12,992 nucleotides of DNA from JAHDHW01 sp964551455 (GTDB lineage: Bacteria > Bacteroidota > Bacteroidia > Chitinophagales > Saprospiraceae): positions 1 to 12,992 of the forward strand of contig CAZKDA010000132.1 in NCBI GenBank assembly GCA_964551455.1, in the 5' to 3' direction. The notes beneath the pieces were generated by a model, which worked only from the letters and a program-made list of their open reading frames with translations, was not told the DNA's origin and searched no databases. The translations under genes were made by a program, and so were the position numbers. This document shows positions 7,277 through 12,992 of the stretch, in pieces (within the stretch, counting starts at the first letter, position 1; each line of letters opens with the position of its first letter).

Positions 7277-7313
7277 CCCGACCTATCGGTCGGGATCTTC
7301 GCTTCGCTACGAT
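7277..7313. repeat. Hairpin cassette between two octamer blocks
   Basis: A perfect 7-bp stem CCCGACC/GGTCGGG (7277-7283 with 7288-7294, loop TATC) is followed by the 12-mer CTTCGCTTCGCT (7297-7308). The cassette sits exactly between the perfect octamer array and a second, diverged octamer block. The 12-mer also occurs inside the palindrome at 6749-6840. It looks like a small palindromic repeat that entered or nucleated the array. Confidence 0.7.
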
Positions 7314-7353
7314 ATGGTGTTATGGTGTTATGGAATTTTGGTGTTGTGGTGTG
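7314..7353. repeat. Diverged octamer block, 5 units
   Basis: Five 8-bp units continue beyond the hairpin cassette: ATGGTGTT, ATGGTGTT, ATGGAATT, TTGGTGTT, GTGGTGTG. They share the ATGGTxTT pattern of the perfect array but carry substitutions, consistent with an older part of the same array. Confidence 0.75.
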
Positions 7354-7385
7354 TCGATTTCGTTTACCGTTCACAGTTCGCCCGT

Positions 7386-8483
7386 TTACTTTTTCCAGTT
7401 ATTATTAAGCATCCGAAGGATCAGGAAGCCCAAGCCATCTGTTCTGTATTCGGAATTTGAGAGTAGCACTACTCCCGTCTGAGTTTCTTTTACAAAACCA
7501 ATAAATGCCCGCTGTCCGCTGGTAGCGCCGCCATGCATCAGCAAATCGTAGTATTTTTTTCTTTTCACGAGGTGCCAGCCGTTTGCAGCCCAGGCATTTT
7601 TGTTGAGCTCCGTTTTGATGTGCGGAATGTGGTTATGGCTGAAAGAGGCCGCCAGATCAGGCTGGGTTTTTCCGAGATTGCAAGCCAGAAATTTCAATAA
7701 ATCGCCAGCGGTTGACTTTACCCCTTCGGAGGCTGCAAAGGATTGAAACTGCCAGATGGGCGCTTCCAGTCCGGCAATTGTATATCCTTTTGCAAACTGG
7801 GTTGAATCGGCAACAGTGATGCTGCTATTGTGCATTTCCAACGGCCTGAAAATCTTTTCTTCCAAAACAACTTCAAAGGGTTGGCGGGTAGCAAACTCGA
7901 TGGCCAATTCCAAAAGGGCATAATTCAGATTTGAATAATAATATTTTCCACGGCTTTCGGCTTCGGGCGTGTAATTGCTATAAAAATCCAGCAAATCCGT
8001 TTTTGTATAATTCGCGTAAGGGTTATTGGTTTGTTGTGATTTTAAACCAAATTCCAGCGGCAATTTTGGTAATCCCGAAGCGTGGATGATGAGGTCACGG
8101 ATGGTGATGTCATTCGCTTTTTCGTTGCGAAATTCAGGAAGTAGGTAATGATTCAGAGAGGAATCGTAATGCATCAGCCCTTCATCTGCAAGCAGATTTA
8201 CGAGCGAAGCAGTAAAAACTTTTGTCAATCCACCGGTTTCAAATATAGTCTCTTCGTTTGGAGGGATCAGGGTTTCCTTACTCGTTGATCCATAACTGAA
8301 AATGAAAACGGAATCTCTGAATATGACGCCGATCACAAAACCGGGAATTTCTTTGGCCGCGATCTCCGTGTCGTGATAAATGATCTTATCGATCTCGGTT
8401 TTCAGGTTCTCCCGCATTTGTGAAAACCCGGATTGCGACAACCCAAGGCTTACGAACAGGAAAAACAAAAAGCGCTTTTTCAT
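7386..8483 (-). CDS. Exported serine beta-lactamase-family protein lacking the catalytic serine
   Basis: This 365-aa protein has the class C beta-lactamase/penicillin-binding-protein fold (Pfam Beta-lactamase type) behind a Sec signal peptide (residues 1 to about 21: charged start, hydrophobic core rich in Phe/Leu). Active enzymes need three motifs: SxxK, YxN and a HxG/KTG triad. Here YSN (183-185) and HGG (317-319) are present, but the first reads FETGGLTK (81-88), with Gly85 (codon GGA) in the place of the nucleophilic Ser and Lys88 kept. The rest of the domain is intact, including ASGLP at 135-139 and a NSE-type C-terminal strand. It therefore looks like a non-hydrolytic relative, perhaps a binding protein, or an enzyme with altered chemistry. 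It starts 29 bp after the HscA gene on the same strand and is probably co-transcribed with it. Expected in the periplasm. Family certain, activity doubtful. Confidence 0.85.
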   Translation of the reverse strand: MKKRFLFFLFVSLGLSQSGFSQMRENLKTEIDKIIYHDTEIAAKEIPGFVIGVIFRDSVFIFSYGSTSKETLIPPNEETIFETGGLTKVFTASLVNLLADEGLMHYDSSLNHYLLPEFRNEKANDITIRDLIIHASGLPKLPLEFGLKSQQTNNPYANYTKTDLLDFYSNYTPEAESRGKYYYSNLNYALLELAIEFATRQPFEVVLEEKIFRPLEMHNSSITVADSTQFAKGYTIAGLEAPIWQFQSFAASEGVKSTAGDLLKFLACNLGKTQPDLAASFSHNHIPHIKTELNKNAWAANGWHLVKRKKYYDLLMHGGATSGQRAFIGFVKETQTGVVLLSNSEYRTDGLGFLILRMLNNNWKK

Positions 8484-8512
8484 TTGATCTTACGGGTTTT
8501 TACAAAAACATT

Positions 8513-10375
8513 TCAATTACCGATCTTTTTCCCCTTCATGGCTTCTGCGATATGAACATCCATTGCACGATGAGCCAGCGGAGCCGTAAATTCATTTAAT
8601 TCGTCGATCACCCGGTTGATGGCATCTTTGTCATTTCCATCAACGGAACTTTTCAAATTGTCGATGAGCGATCTGGTTTGTTTTTTTTCTTCGACACTCA
8701 AAAGTGTTTCATTTTGTTTTAAAAACTTTTCTGCTGCCAACAACATGATATTTGCCTCATTCCGGGCTTCCAGCAATGCGCGGGTATCCATGTCTTCTTT
8801 GGCATGCTGAATAGATTCGAGGAGCATTTTTGCCATATCTTCCTCGCTGAGGCCGTATTGCGATCTGATCTCAATCTCCTGCTCCGTATTGGAACGCAAT
8901 TCCTTTGCTTTGACCTTCAGGATTCCGTCGGCATCGAGGATAAAATGGATCTCGATCTTTGGAAGCCCTGCGGGCATCGGCGGAATATCTTTCAGGATAA
9001 ATTCTCCCAGTTTTCGGTTGTGCTCCACGAGGTCGCGTTCGCCCTGGAAAACCGAGATCCTGAGATTTTTCTGTCCATCAACCGAGGTGGTGTATTGGCG
9101 TCCCACTTTTGAAGGGATCTTCGAATTTCTGGGTATTATGACATCCATCAATCCTCCAACCGTTTCTATGCCCAGCGATAAAGGAGTGACATCCAACAGT
9201 AGCACCGACCTTTGATTTCCGGCCAAAACATCGGCCTGGATCGCAGCGCCCAAAGCTACTACCTCGTCCGGGTTGAGTTTGTCATTCACTTCATTTTGGA
9301 AAAAACGACTCACGCTGTGTTTGATCAGCGGTGTTCGCGTAGAACCGCCAACCATAATGACGTTGTCGATCTTCGAAACAGTCAACCTGGCATCTTTCAC
9401 GGCTCTTTGGCAACACTCTAGGGTTTTGACCAGAATCGGTTCAACGAGCTTTTCCAACTCTTCTCTGGTCAGCGATAGATCAGAACCTTTTATAGACATT
9501 GAAAACCGGCTTTCATTTGAAAGAGACTTCTTTGCAGCTTCCGCGGTCAGGCGTATCTCCTGGTTGAAAGATTTATCAAAATCGAGCTTATTTTGGTCAA
9601 TCTGGTTATTTGCAACCCAATGATCAATAATGGCGCGGTCGATGTCATCGCCACCCAGAAAGGTATCGCCGTTAGTTGACAATACTTCGAAAATGCCATC
9701 CTCTAAGCGCAAAATGGAAATATCAAAGGTGCCGCCTCCAAGGTCATAGACTGCGATGGTTTGATTATCGCCACTTTTCAGACCGAAGCCGTAAGCCAGG
9801 CTCGCAGCGGTGGGTTCGTTCACGATCCTGAGTACATCGAAGCCGGCCAGTTTTCCGGCATCCCGCGTGGCTTGTCTTTGCGAATCATTGAAATAAGCCG
9901 GGACGGTAATAACTGCTTTGGAAACTTCATTTCCGAGGACTTTTTCGATCCTTCTTTTCAGTTCTGATAATATAAAAGCGGAAAGCTCGACAGGGGTGTA
10001 AAATTTATCTTTCACCCTGATCTTTACAAGGCTTTCGGGATCGTCGTCTATTATTTTATAACCGAAATAATGCTGATGATACTGAACATCGCGGTAGGAT
10101 TTGCCCATCAGTCGTTTGACGGAATAGATCGTATTTTGAGGGTCGGTTATCAGCTTCTCTTTTGCGGAATCACCGACAAGAACATCGCCGTTTTTATTGA
10201 AATGAATAACGGAAGGTACGAGTGTACTTTTTCCATCTTCCCCTTTTACAGCCATTGGCTCGCCGTCTTTCATATAAGCTACCAGACTGTTGGTTGTTCC
10301 GAGATCAATGCCAACGATCAGTTCAGTGTCAGCAGCAATATTTCCATCTTTCAGATTGATCGGGATCTTGGCCAT
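8513..10375 (-). CDS. hscA: HscA-type Hsp70 chaperone (Fe-S protein assembly)
   Basis: This 620-aa Hsp70 has an ATPase domain with phosphate-1 loop GIDLGTTNS (22-30), phosphate-2 motif VYDLGGGTFD (209-218) and adenosine motif VIMVGGSTRTPL (339-350). The interdomain linker LLLDVTPLSLG is at 392-402, with the substrate-binding domain and helical lid to 620. I favour HscA over DnaK because of SVKRLMGKS (85-93), IPRNSKIP and FQGERDLVEHNRKL (about 443-456), the HscA-like length (E. coli 616), and the lack of a long acidic DnaK tail. HscA helps transfer Fe-S clusters from the IscU/SufU scaffold with a J-protein partner. None of its usual partners (iscU, hscB, fdx) is beside it; the next gene is a serine-hydrolase-like protein 29 bp downstream. 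It faces away from the transporter gene across a 216-bp spacer. Cytoplasmic. A specialised DnaK paralogue is the alternative. Confidence 0.78.
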   Translation of the reverse strand: MAKIPINLKDGNIAADTELIVGIDLGTTNSLVAYMKDGEPMAVKGEDGKSTLVPSVIHFNKNGDVLVGDSAKEKLITDPQNTIYSVKRLMGKSYRDVQYHQHYFGYKIIDDDPESLVKIRVKDKFYTPVELSAFILSELKRRIEKVLGNEVSKAVITVPAYFNDSQRQATRDAGKLAGFDVLRIVNEPTAASLAYGFGLKSGDNQTIAVYDLGGGTFDISILRLEDGIFEVLSTNGDTFLGGDDIDRAIIDHWVANNQIDQNKLDFDKSFNQEIRLTAEAAKKSLSNESRFSMSIKGSDLSLTREELEKLVEPILVKTLECCQRAVKDARLTVSKIDNVIMVGGSTRTPLIKHSVSRFFQNEVNDKLNPDEVVALGAAIQADVLAGNQRSVLLLDVTPLSLGIETVGGLMDVIIPRNSKIPSKVGRQYTTSVDGQKNLRISVFQGERDLVEHNRKLGEFILKDIPPMPAGLPKIEIHFILDADGILKVKAKELRSNTEQEIEIRSQYGLSEEDMAKMLLESIQHAKEDMDTRALLEARNEANIMLLAAEKFLKQNETLLSVEEKKQTRSLIDNLKSSVDGNDKDAINRVIDELNEFTAPLAHRAMDVHIAEAMKGKKIGN

Positions 10376-10591
10376 TTTGTTTTTTTTGTTAAGTATCGGA
10401 CAAACTTTTTTAGAACGCGAATATACGCAATTAACCTGTGCAGGTCTGAATTGTTCAGCCTATTCCAGAAAACGATACCGCAAGCACGTAATCAACAAGG
10501 TTTAATTGATTTTCTTTTTACAAAAATCAGCCACCTTTTTTATAAATAAATATTCACAAACGCTATCTTTCCCTGTCAAATCCATGATTTT
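10376..10591. other. Divergent promoter region between hscA and the YhhQ-type gene
   Basis: This spacer separates two divergent genes and must hold both promoters. On the minus strand a candidate hscA promoter is visible (10401-10430). On the plus strand TATCTTTC at 10564-10571 matches TAnnTTTG at all but one fixed base and may serve the transporter gene. No riboswitch-like preQ1 aptamer sequence and no CIRCE-type heat-shock operator is evident. Confidence 0.5.
10401..10430 (-). promoter_or_regulatory. Candidate hscA promoter
   Basis: Read on the minus strand, TTG (10428-10430) is followed after 19 bp by AAAGTTTG (10401-10408), one mismatch from TAnnTTTG. The spacing fits Bacteroidota promoters and gives a leader of roughly 20 nt. 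The short, degenerate motifs limit certainty. Confidence 0.35.
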
Positions 10592-11362
10592 ATGAAATTG
10601 CTCCTGGACAACCGGGCGTTGAAGTTGTTTATCGTTTTAGCAGGATTTTTTGTAACCAACGCCCTTGTTGCAGAATTCATCGGCGTAAAGATATTTGCGC
10701 TGGAGCCGACCTTGGGATGGCCCCCCATGAACTGGAACATCTTCGGTCAATCGGGTTCGCTGATGTTCACTGCAGGAGTATTGCTTTGGCCGATCGTTTT
10801 CATCATGACGGATATCATCAACGAATATTTTGGAAGGCGTGGTGTTAAGCTCCTGAGTTACCTCGCCGCAGCTTTGATCGCTTATGCTTTCATCATGGTG
10901 TTTTTTGCTATAAAGTTATCTCCAGCCGATTTCTGGGTGGGCGTAAATGCTGAAAGAGGAGTGCCGGATATGCAGGTAGCTTTTTCCAATATTTTCGGGC
11001 AAAGCAACTGGATCATCGTCGGATCGCTCGTCGCATTTCTGATCGGTCAGTTGATCGACGCATGGGTGTTTCACAGAGTCAGAAAAGGGCTGGGAGAAAA
11101 CCATATCTGGCTGCGGGCAACTTTTTCCACGCTGGTATCTCAGTTTATCGACAGTTTCGTCGTGCTGTATATTGCATTCGTAATAGGTCCGCAAAAATGG
11201 CCGATAGATCTATTCCTCGCCATCGGTACTGTCAATTATGGCTACAAGGTGCTTATGGCTATTTTGCTGATCCCCTTGCTTTATCTCATTCGTTTTGCCA
11301 TAGAACGTTATCTCGGAAAAGAGCTTTCTGAGCGTTTGAAAAAAGAAGCTGTTATCGTTTGA
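10592..11362 (+). CDS. YhhQ/VUT-family queuosine-precursor transporter
   Basis: This 256-aa inner-membrane protein has about six hydrophobic segments (roughly residues 11-31, 56-73, 86-107, 138-160, 176-198, 206-235). Family signatures are TDIINEYFGRR (73-83), the GQLIDAWVFHR stretch (152-162) and WLRATFSTLVSQFIDSF (173-189). These mark the DUF165/YhhQ family, which imports 7-deazaguanine precursors (preQ0/preQ1) for tRNA queuosine. There is an enlarged loop between segments 1 and 2 (about 38-55) rich in Pro/Trp/Asn. The start chosen is the ATG at 10592, giving a short cytoplasmic N-terminus before the first segment. An ATG at 10584 is out of frame, encodes three codons and stops in the start codon. 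No other queuosine gene is nearby, so its job rests on the family alone. Confidence 0.85.
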   Translation: MKLLLDNRALKLFIVLAGFFVTNALVAEFIGVKIFALEPTLGWPPMNWNIFGQSGSLMFTAGVLLWPIVFIMTDIINEYFGRRGVKLLSYLAAALIAYAFIMVFFAIKLSPADFWVGVNAERGVPDMQVAFSNIFGQSNWIIVGSLVAFLIGQLIDAWVFHRVRKGLGENHIWLRATFSTLVSQFIDSFVVLYIAFVIGPQKWPIDLFLAIGTVNYGYKVLMAILLIPLLYLIRFAIERYLGKELSERLKKEAVIV

Positions 11363-11376
11363 AAAGAAAGACAGGA

Positions 11377-11418
11377 GTTAGTGGTTAGTGGTTAGTGATT
11401 AGTGATTAGTGATTAGTG
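11377..11418. repeat. Heptamer tandem array, 6 x RTTAGTG
   Basis: Three copies of GTTAGTG (11377-11397) are followed by three copies of ATTAGTG (11398-11418). The clean switch from one variant to the other suggests two rounds of expansion. It begins 14 bp after the transporter stop codon. The type recalls the short tandemly repeated heptamers described in cyanobacterial and other genomes. Confidence 0.93.
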
Positions 11419-11468
11419 GTAAGAAAAGGATTGACTTGCAACTAGCAACTTCAATTCCACAACTTTCC

Positions 11469-11542
11469 AAATCAACAAACGTGTGACGCCCACTGCCTGC
11501 CACGCACTGCGTGGGCGATATTAACAAATCAACAAATGTGTG
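11469..11542. repeat. Direct repeat of a 17-mer flanking the palindrome
   Basis: AAATCAACAAACGTGTG (11469-11485) recurs as AAATCAACAAATGTGTG (11526-11542), 16 of 17 bases equal. The two copies bracket the G/C-rich palindrome at 11487-11517. The arrangement could be a duplicated unit or flanks of an inserted element. Confidence 0.65.
11487..11517. repeat. Nested G/C-rich palindrome
   Basis: CCACGCA-C-TGCGTGG forms a perfect 7-bp hairpin with a 1-nt centre (11500-11514). CGCCCAC at 11487-11493 also pairs with GTGGGCG at 11511-11517, so two alternative stems compete for the right arm. It resembles REP-type intergenic repeats and may aid termination. Confidence 0.7.
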
Positions 11543-11580
11543 CCGACAAAGGCGGTATCAGCAAATTAACAAATACCACC

Positions 11581-12992
11581 TCACATATTCACTCCCAGCC
11601 TGAAGCCGATAGTTTGGTAATTGCCATTTTTGAAAGAAACCACCCCGTCGATCCTGAATAATTTTACGATCCCGAAACCGAGGTTGTCTAAACCAAAGGA
11701 CACCTCGAAATAATCCCTGAAATTTTCAGTGTATAAAAACGAAGCGCCCAAAACTGTTTTCAAACCCAGCTTGCGGATCAGTGGAAGTTTGTCTAAAAGA
11801 AAGCCTTCAAAATGATGCTGGTAATGGATTTGAACATAAGGATCGGTAGTACTGAATTCATAATAAGGCAGTAATAAAAATGAAGACAGCGCTTTGGAAG
11901 GATTGTAAACTCCGATCTGGTTGCCATTGAAGTGTTGGAAGTCAATAAAGTGGAGACTCTTTTTAGTAAAAAACTTACCGCCTTCTATGTTAAACTCCGA
12001 GCGCCCTACCAATCCCAACGTTATCTCATCCTCGATATTAATTTTCACAAAATCGTAATCGACATCGCTGCCCATCGCGCTGACGCCTTTGCGGAAGTGT
12101 ATCCAAAAATCCGGGAACCTCGAACCGATGATATATTTCCGTTTCGGGTAGGTAAAATATTTTTGTTCGAAACGGAAGCGGAAGCTCAACGCCAGTTCCA
12201 GGGCTTCGTGTTCCTTGAACGGAATGTCGAGTTCATTTGGAAACAAAGGATCGTTGGGTTCATACTTCCGGTCTTTTTTGAAAAAGCTGTATTCCGAAGT
12301 ATTTTCCAAGGGGCTTCTTTGCGCATAATCGACGTATCCACGGAAGAAAATTCCATTGGAAAGCTCGCGCTGGTAAGCCATTCGCCCAAACCATTTGTCG
12401 TAAAGTTTGATGTAGCTTTTGTGTGAGAACAAAGCAATCGATGAATTCAAAAACGGCGCGATCGGCTCTTCGGCGTTGAATTGAGCCGTGGTGCGTCCCC
12501 CGCTGAGGGTGATCCTGCTGAAATCCAACTGGTTGAAATTGAAAGTAACAGACATATCCGCACGCCACTGTTCATCGGAAAAACCGTACTGGACTTTTGG
12601 ATTCACGCGCAGCCAGCGGGTCGAGCGCTCATCGAAATATTTGCGGTATTCGATATTGAGGTTTGCAAAAATGCCTTGAACCGGGTTGAACTCGATGGCC
12701 GTCAAAGGGGAACCGACAGAAAAATAAGTTTTGTTGTAAGTTTTGTTGTATTGGTAGCCAAAGAACAAATCCATAGGTTTGAATCTGTTGTTTTTTGCGT
12801 CGATGGAGTCTTTGTATTCCTTCGAGTCCCAGATTTTCTGGAGGCTGTCTTTTTTAACGTAGTCCGTTTGTTCTTCAATCGTCAGCGGAACCGGCCGGAT
12901 GCTATCCCAATAAGTCAGGTCTTTTTCGTTAGAATCGTCCGCGACTTTAAAAACTTCGTTGTTGAAAAATTTTGGATCGAAAGTTACATCTA
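11581..12992 (-). CDS. DUF5686-type outer-membrane protein, N-terminus beyond the window
   Basis: 469 codons are visible and the frame stays open to the right edge, so the gene is truncated by the window rather than starting at the internal Met codon at 12772-12774. The upstream part includes YWDSIRPVPLT followed by a charged segment (TDYVKKDSL...DSI), a stretch typical of the Bacteroidota DUF5686 family. These proteins usually carry an N-terminal carboxypeptidase-regulatory-like domain and a large C-terminal barrel. The visible region is rich in alternating aromatic/polar strands (for example FSRITLSGG, FFRGYVDYAQRSP, YVQIHYQHHFEGFLL) consistent with an outer-membrane beta-barrel, ending in IGFRLGVNM. 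Function is unknown; family members are surface-exposed. The gene converges on the transporter gene across a repeat-rich spacer. Confidence 0.82.
   Translation of the reverse strand, partial: DVTFDPKFFNNEVFKVADDSNEKDLTYWDSIRPVPLTIEEQTDYVKKDSLQKIWDSKEYKDSIDAKNNRFKPMDLFFGYQYNKTYNKTYFSVGSPLTAIEFNPVQGIFANLNIEYRKYFDERSTRWLRVNPKVQYGFSDEQWRADMSVTFNFNQLDFSRITLSGGRTTAQFNAEEPIAPFLNSSIALFSHKSYIKLYDKWFGRMAYQRELSNGIFFRGYVDYAQRSPLENTSEYSFFKKDRKYEPNDPLFPNELDIPFKEHEALELALSFRFRFEQKYFTYPKRKYIIGSRFPDFWIHFRKGVSAMGSDVDYDFVKINIEDEITLGLVGRSEFNIEGGKFFTKKSLHFIDFQHFNGNQIGVYNPSKALSSFLLLPYYEFSTTDPYVQIHYQHHFEGFLLDKLPLIRKLGLKTVLGASFLYTENFRDYFEVSFGLDNLGFGIVKLFRIDGVVSFKNGNYQTIGFRLGVNM

Larger units (their letters stand above)
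11363..11580. other. Repeat-rich convergent spacer
   Basis: No gene is present between the converging transporter and DUF5686 genes. The spacer holds a heptamer tandem array (11377-11418), a G/C-rich palindrome (11487-11517) and two near-identical 17-mers (11469-11485 and 11526-11542) with a third, more degenerate copy near 11553. The palindrome could act as a terminator for one or both genes. Confidence 0.6.

Noticed and set aside
7221..7353. CRISPR array
   Set aside because: Units are 8 bp without spacers, and no cas gene is near; the same holds for the heptamers at 11377-11418.
7206..7482. Two plus-strand open frames with repeated Trp/Tyr/Gly peptides
   Set aside because: They are readings of the octamer array in different frames, plus shadow of the serine-hydrolase gene; no real coding signal.
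8513..10375. General DnaK
   Set aside because: The linker-to-lid features and length resemble HscA more, and no grpE/dnaJ or CIRCE element is beside it, though a DnaK paralogue is not fully excluded.
10070..10549. 159-codon plus-strand frame opposite the start of hscA
   Set aside because: Most of it is antisense to hscA and the rest covers the divergent promoter region; no family resemblance.
10376..10591. preQ1 riboswitch before the queuosine-precursor transporter
   Set aside because: No sequence resembling the preQ1 aptamer cores is visible in the leader.
12186..12774. ATG at 12772-12774 as the start of the last gene, and small frames within it
   Set aside because: The frame is open to the window edge and the upstream residues match the DUF5686 family, so this Met is internal; the small frames are shadows.

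Overview
The window looks like a chromosomal segment from a member of the Bacteroidota, most likely a Saprospiria/Lewinella-type lineage. The phylum call rests on a DUF5686-type surface protein, a carboxyspermidine-route polyamine cluster, a YpdA-family flavoprotein, A-rich leaders without clear Shine-Dalgarno sequences, and TAnnTTTG-like promoter boxes. The finer placement is inference. I see no rRNA, tRNA, CRISPR array, transposase, phage gene or integron.

Layout. 1-264: a gene-free leader with one promoter-like box. 265-2063 (+): a YpdA-like flavoprotein reductase and a metallo-beta-lactamase-fold hydrolase overlapping by 4 bp. 2064-2359: a convergent spacer with a weak terminator and an inverted repeat. 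2360-3412 (-): an agmatinase-family ureohydrolase. 3539-6734 (+): carboxy(nor)spermidine synthase, carboxy(nor)spermidine decarboxylase and prmC, packed tightly, prmC probably starting at a TTG that overlaps the previous stop. 6749-6840: a nested palindrome between convergent genes. 6872-10375 (-): a SUI1/YciH-type translation factor, a serine-hydrolase-like exported protein, and an HscA-type Hsp70. 10592-11362 (+): a YhhQ-type queuosine-precursor transporter. 11363-11580: a repeat-rich convergent spacer. 11581-12992 (-): a DUF5686-type outer-membrane protein whose N-terminus lies outside the window.

How the genes fit together. The ureohydrolase (agmatine to putrescine) diverges from the two genes that turn putrescine plus aspartate semialdehyde into spermidine via carboxyspermidine, so 2360-5889 is a compact polyamine locus. 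Coupled to it is prmC, the release-factor glutamine methyltransferase. Together with the SUI1 protein and the queuosine-precursor transporter this gives a loose theme of translation support, but no single pathway covers the whole window.

I found no convincing new multi-gene system. The best leads are (a) a beta-lactamase-family protein whose catalytic serine is replaced by glycine while its other motifs remain, next to hscA; (b) an octamer tandem array that forms the immediate leader of the SUI1 gene and supplies two bases of its start codon, interrupted by a hairpin cassette; (c) a 92-bp nested palindrome that shares a 12-mer with that cassette; and (d) a YpdA homologue lacking the family's reported active-site cysteine.
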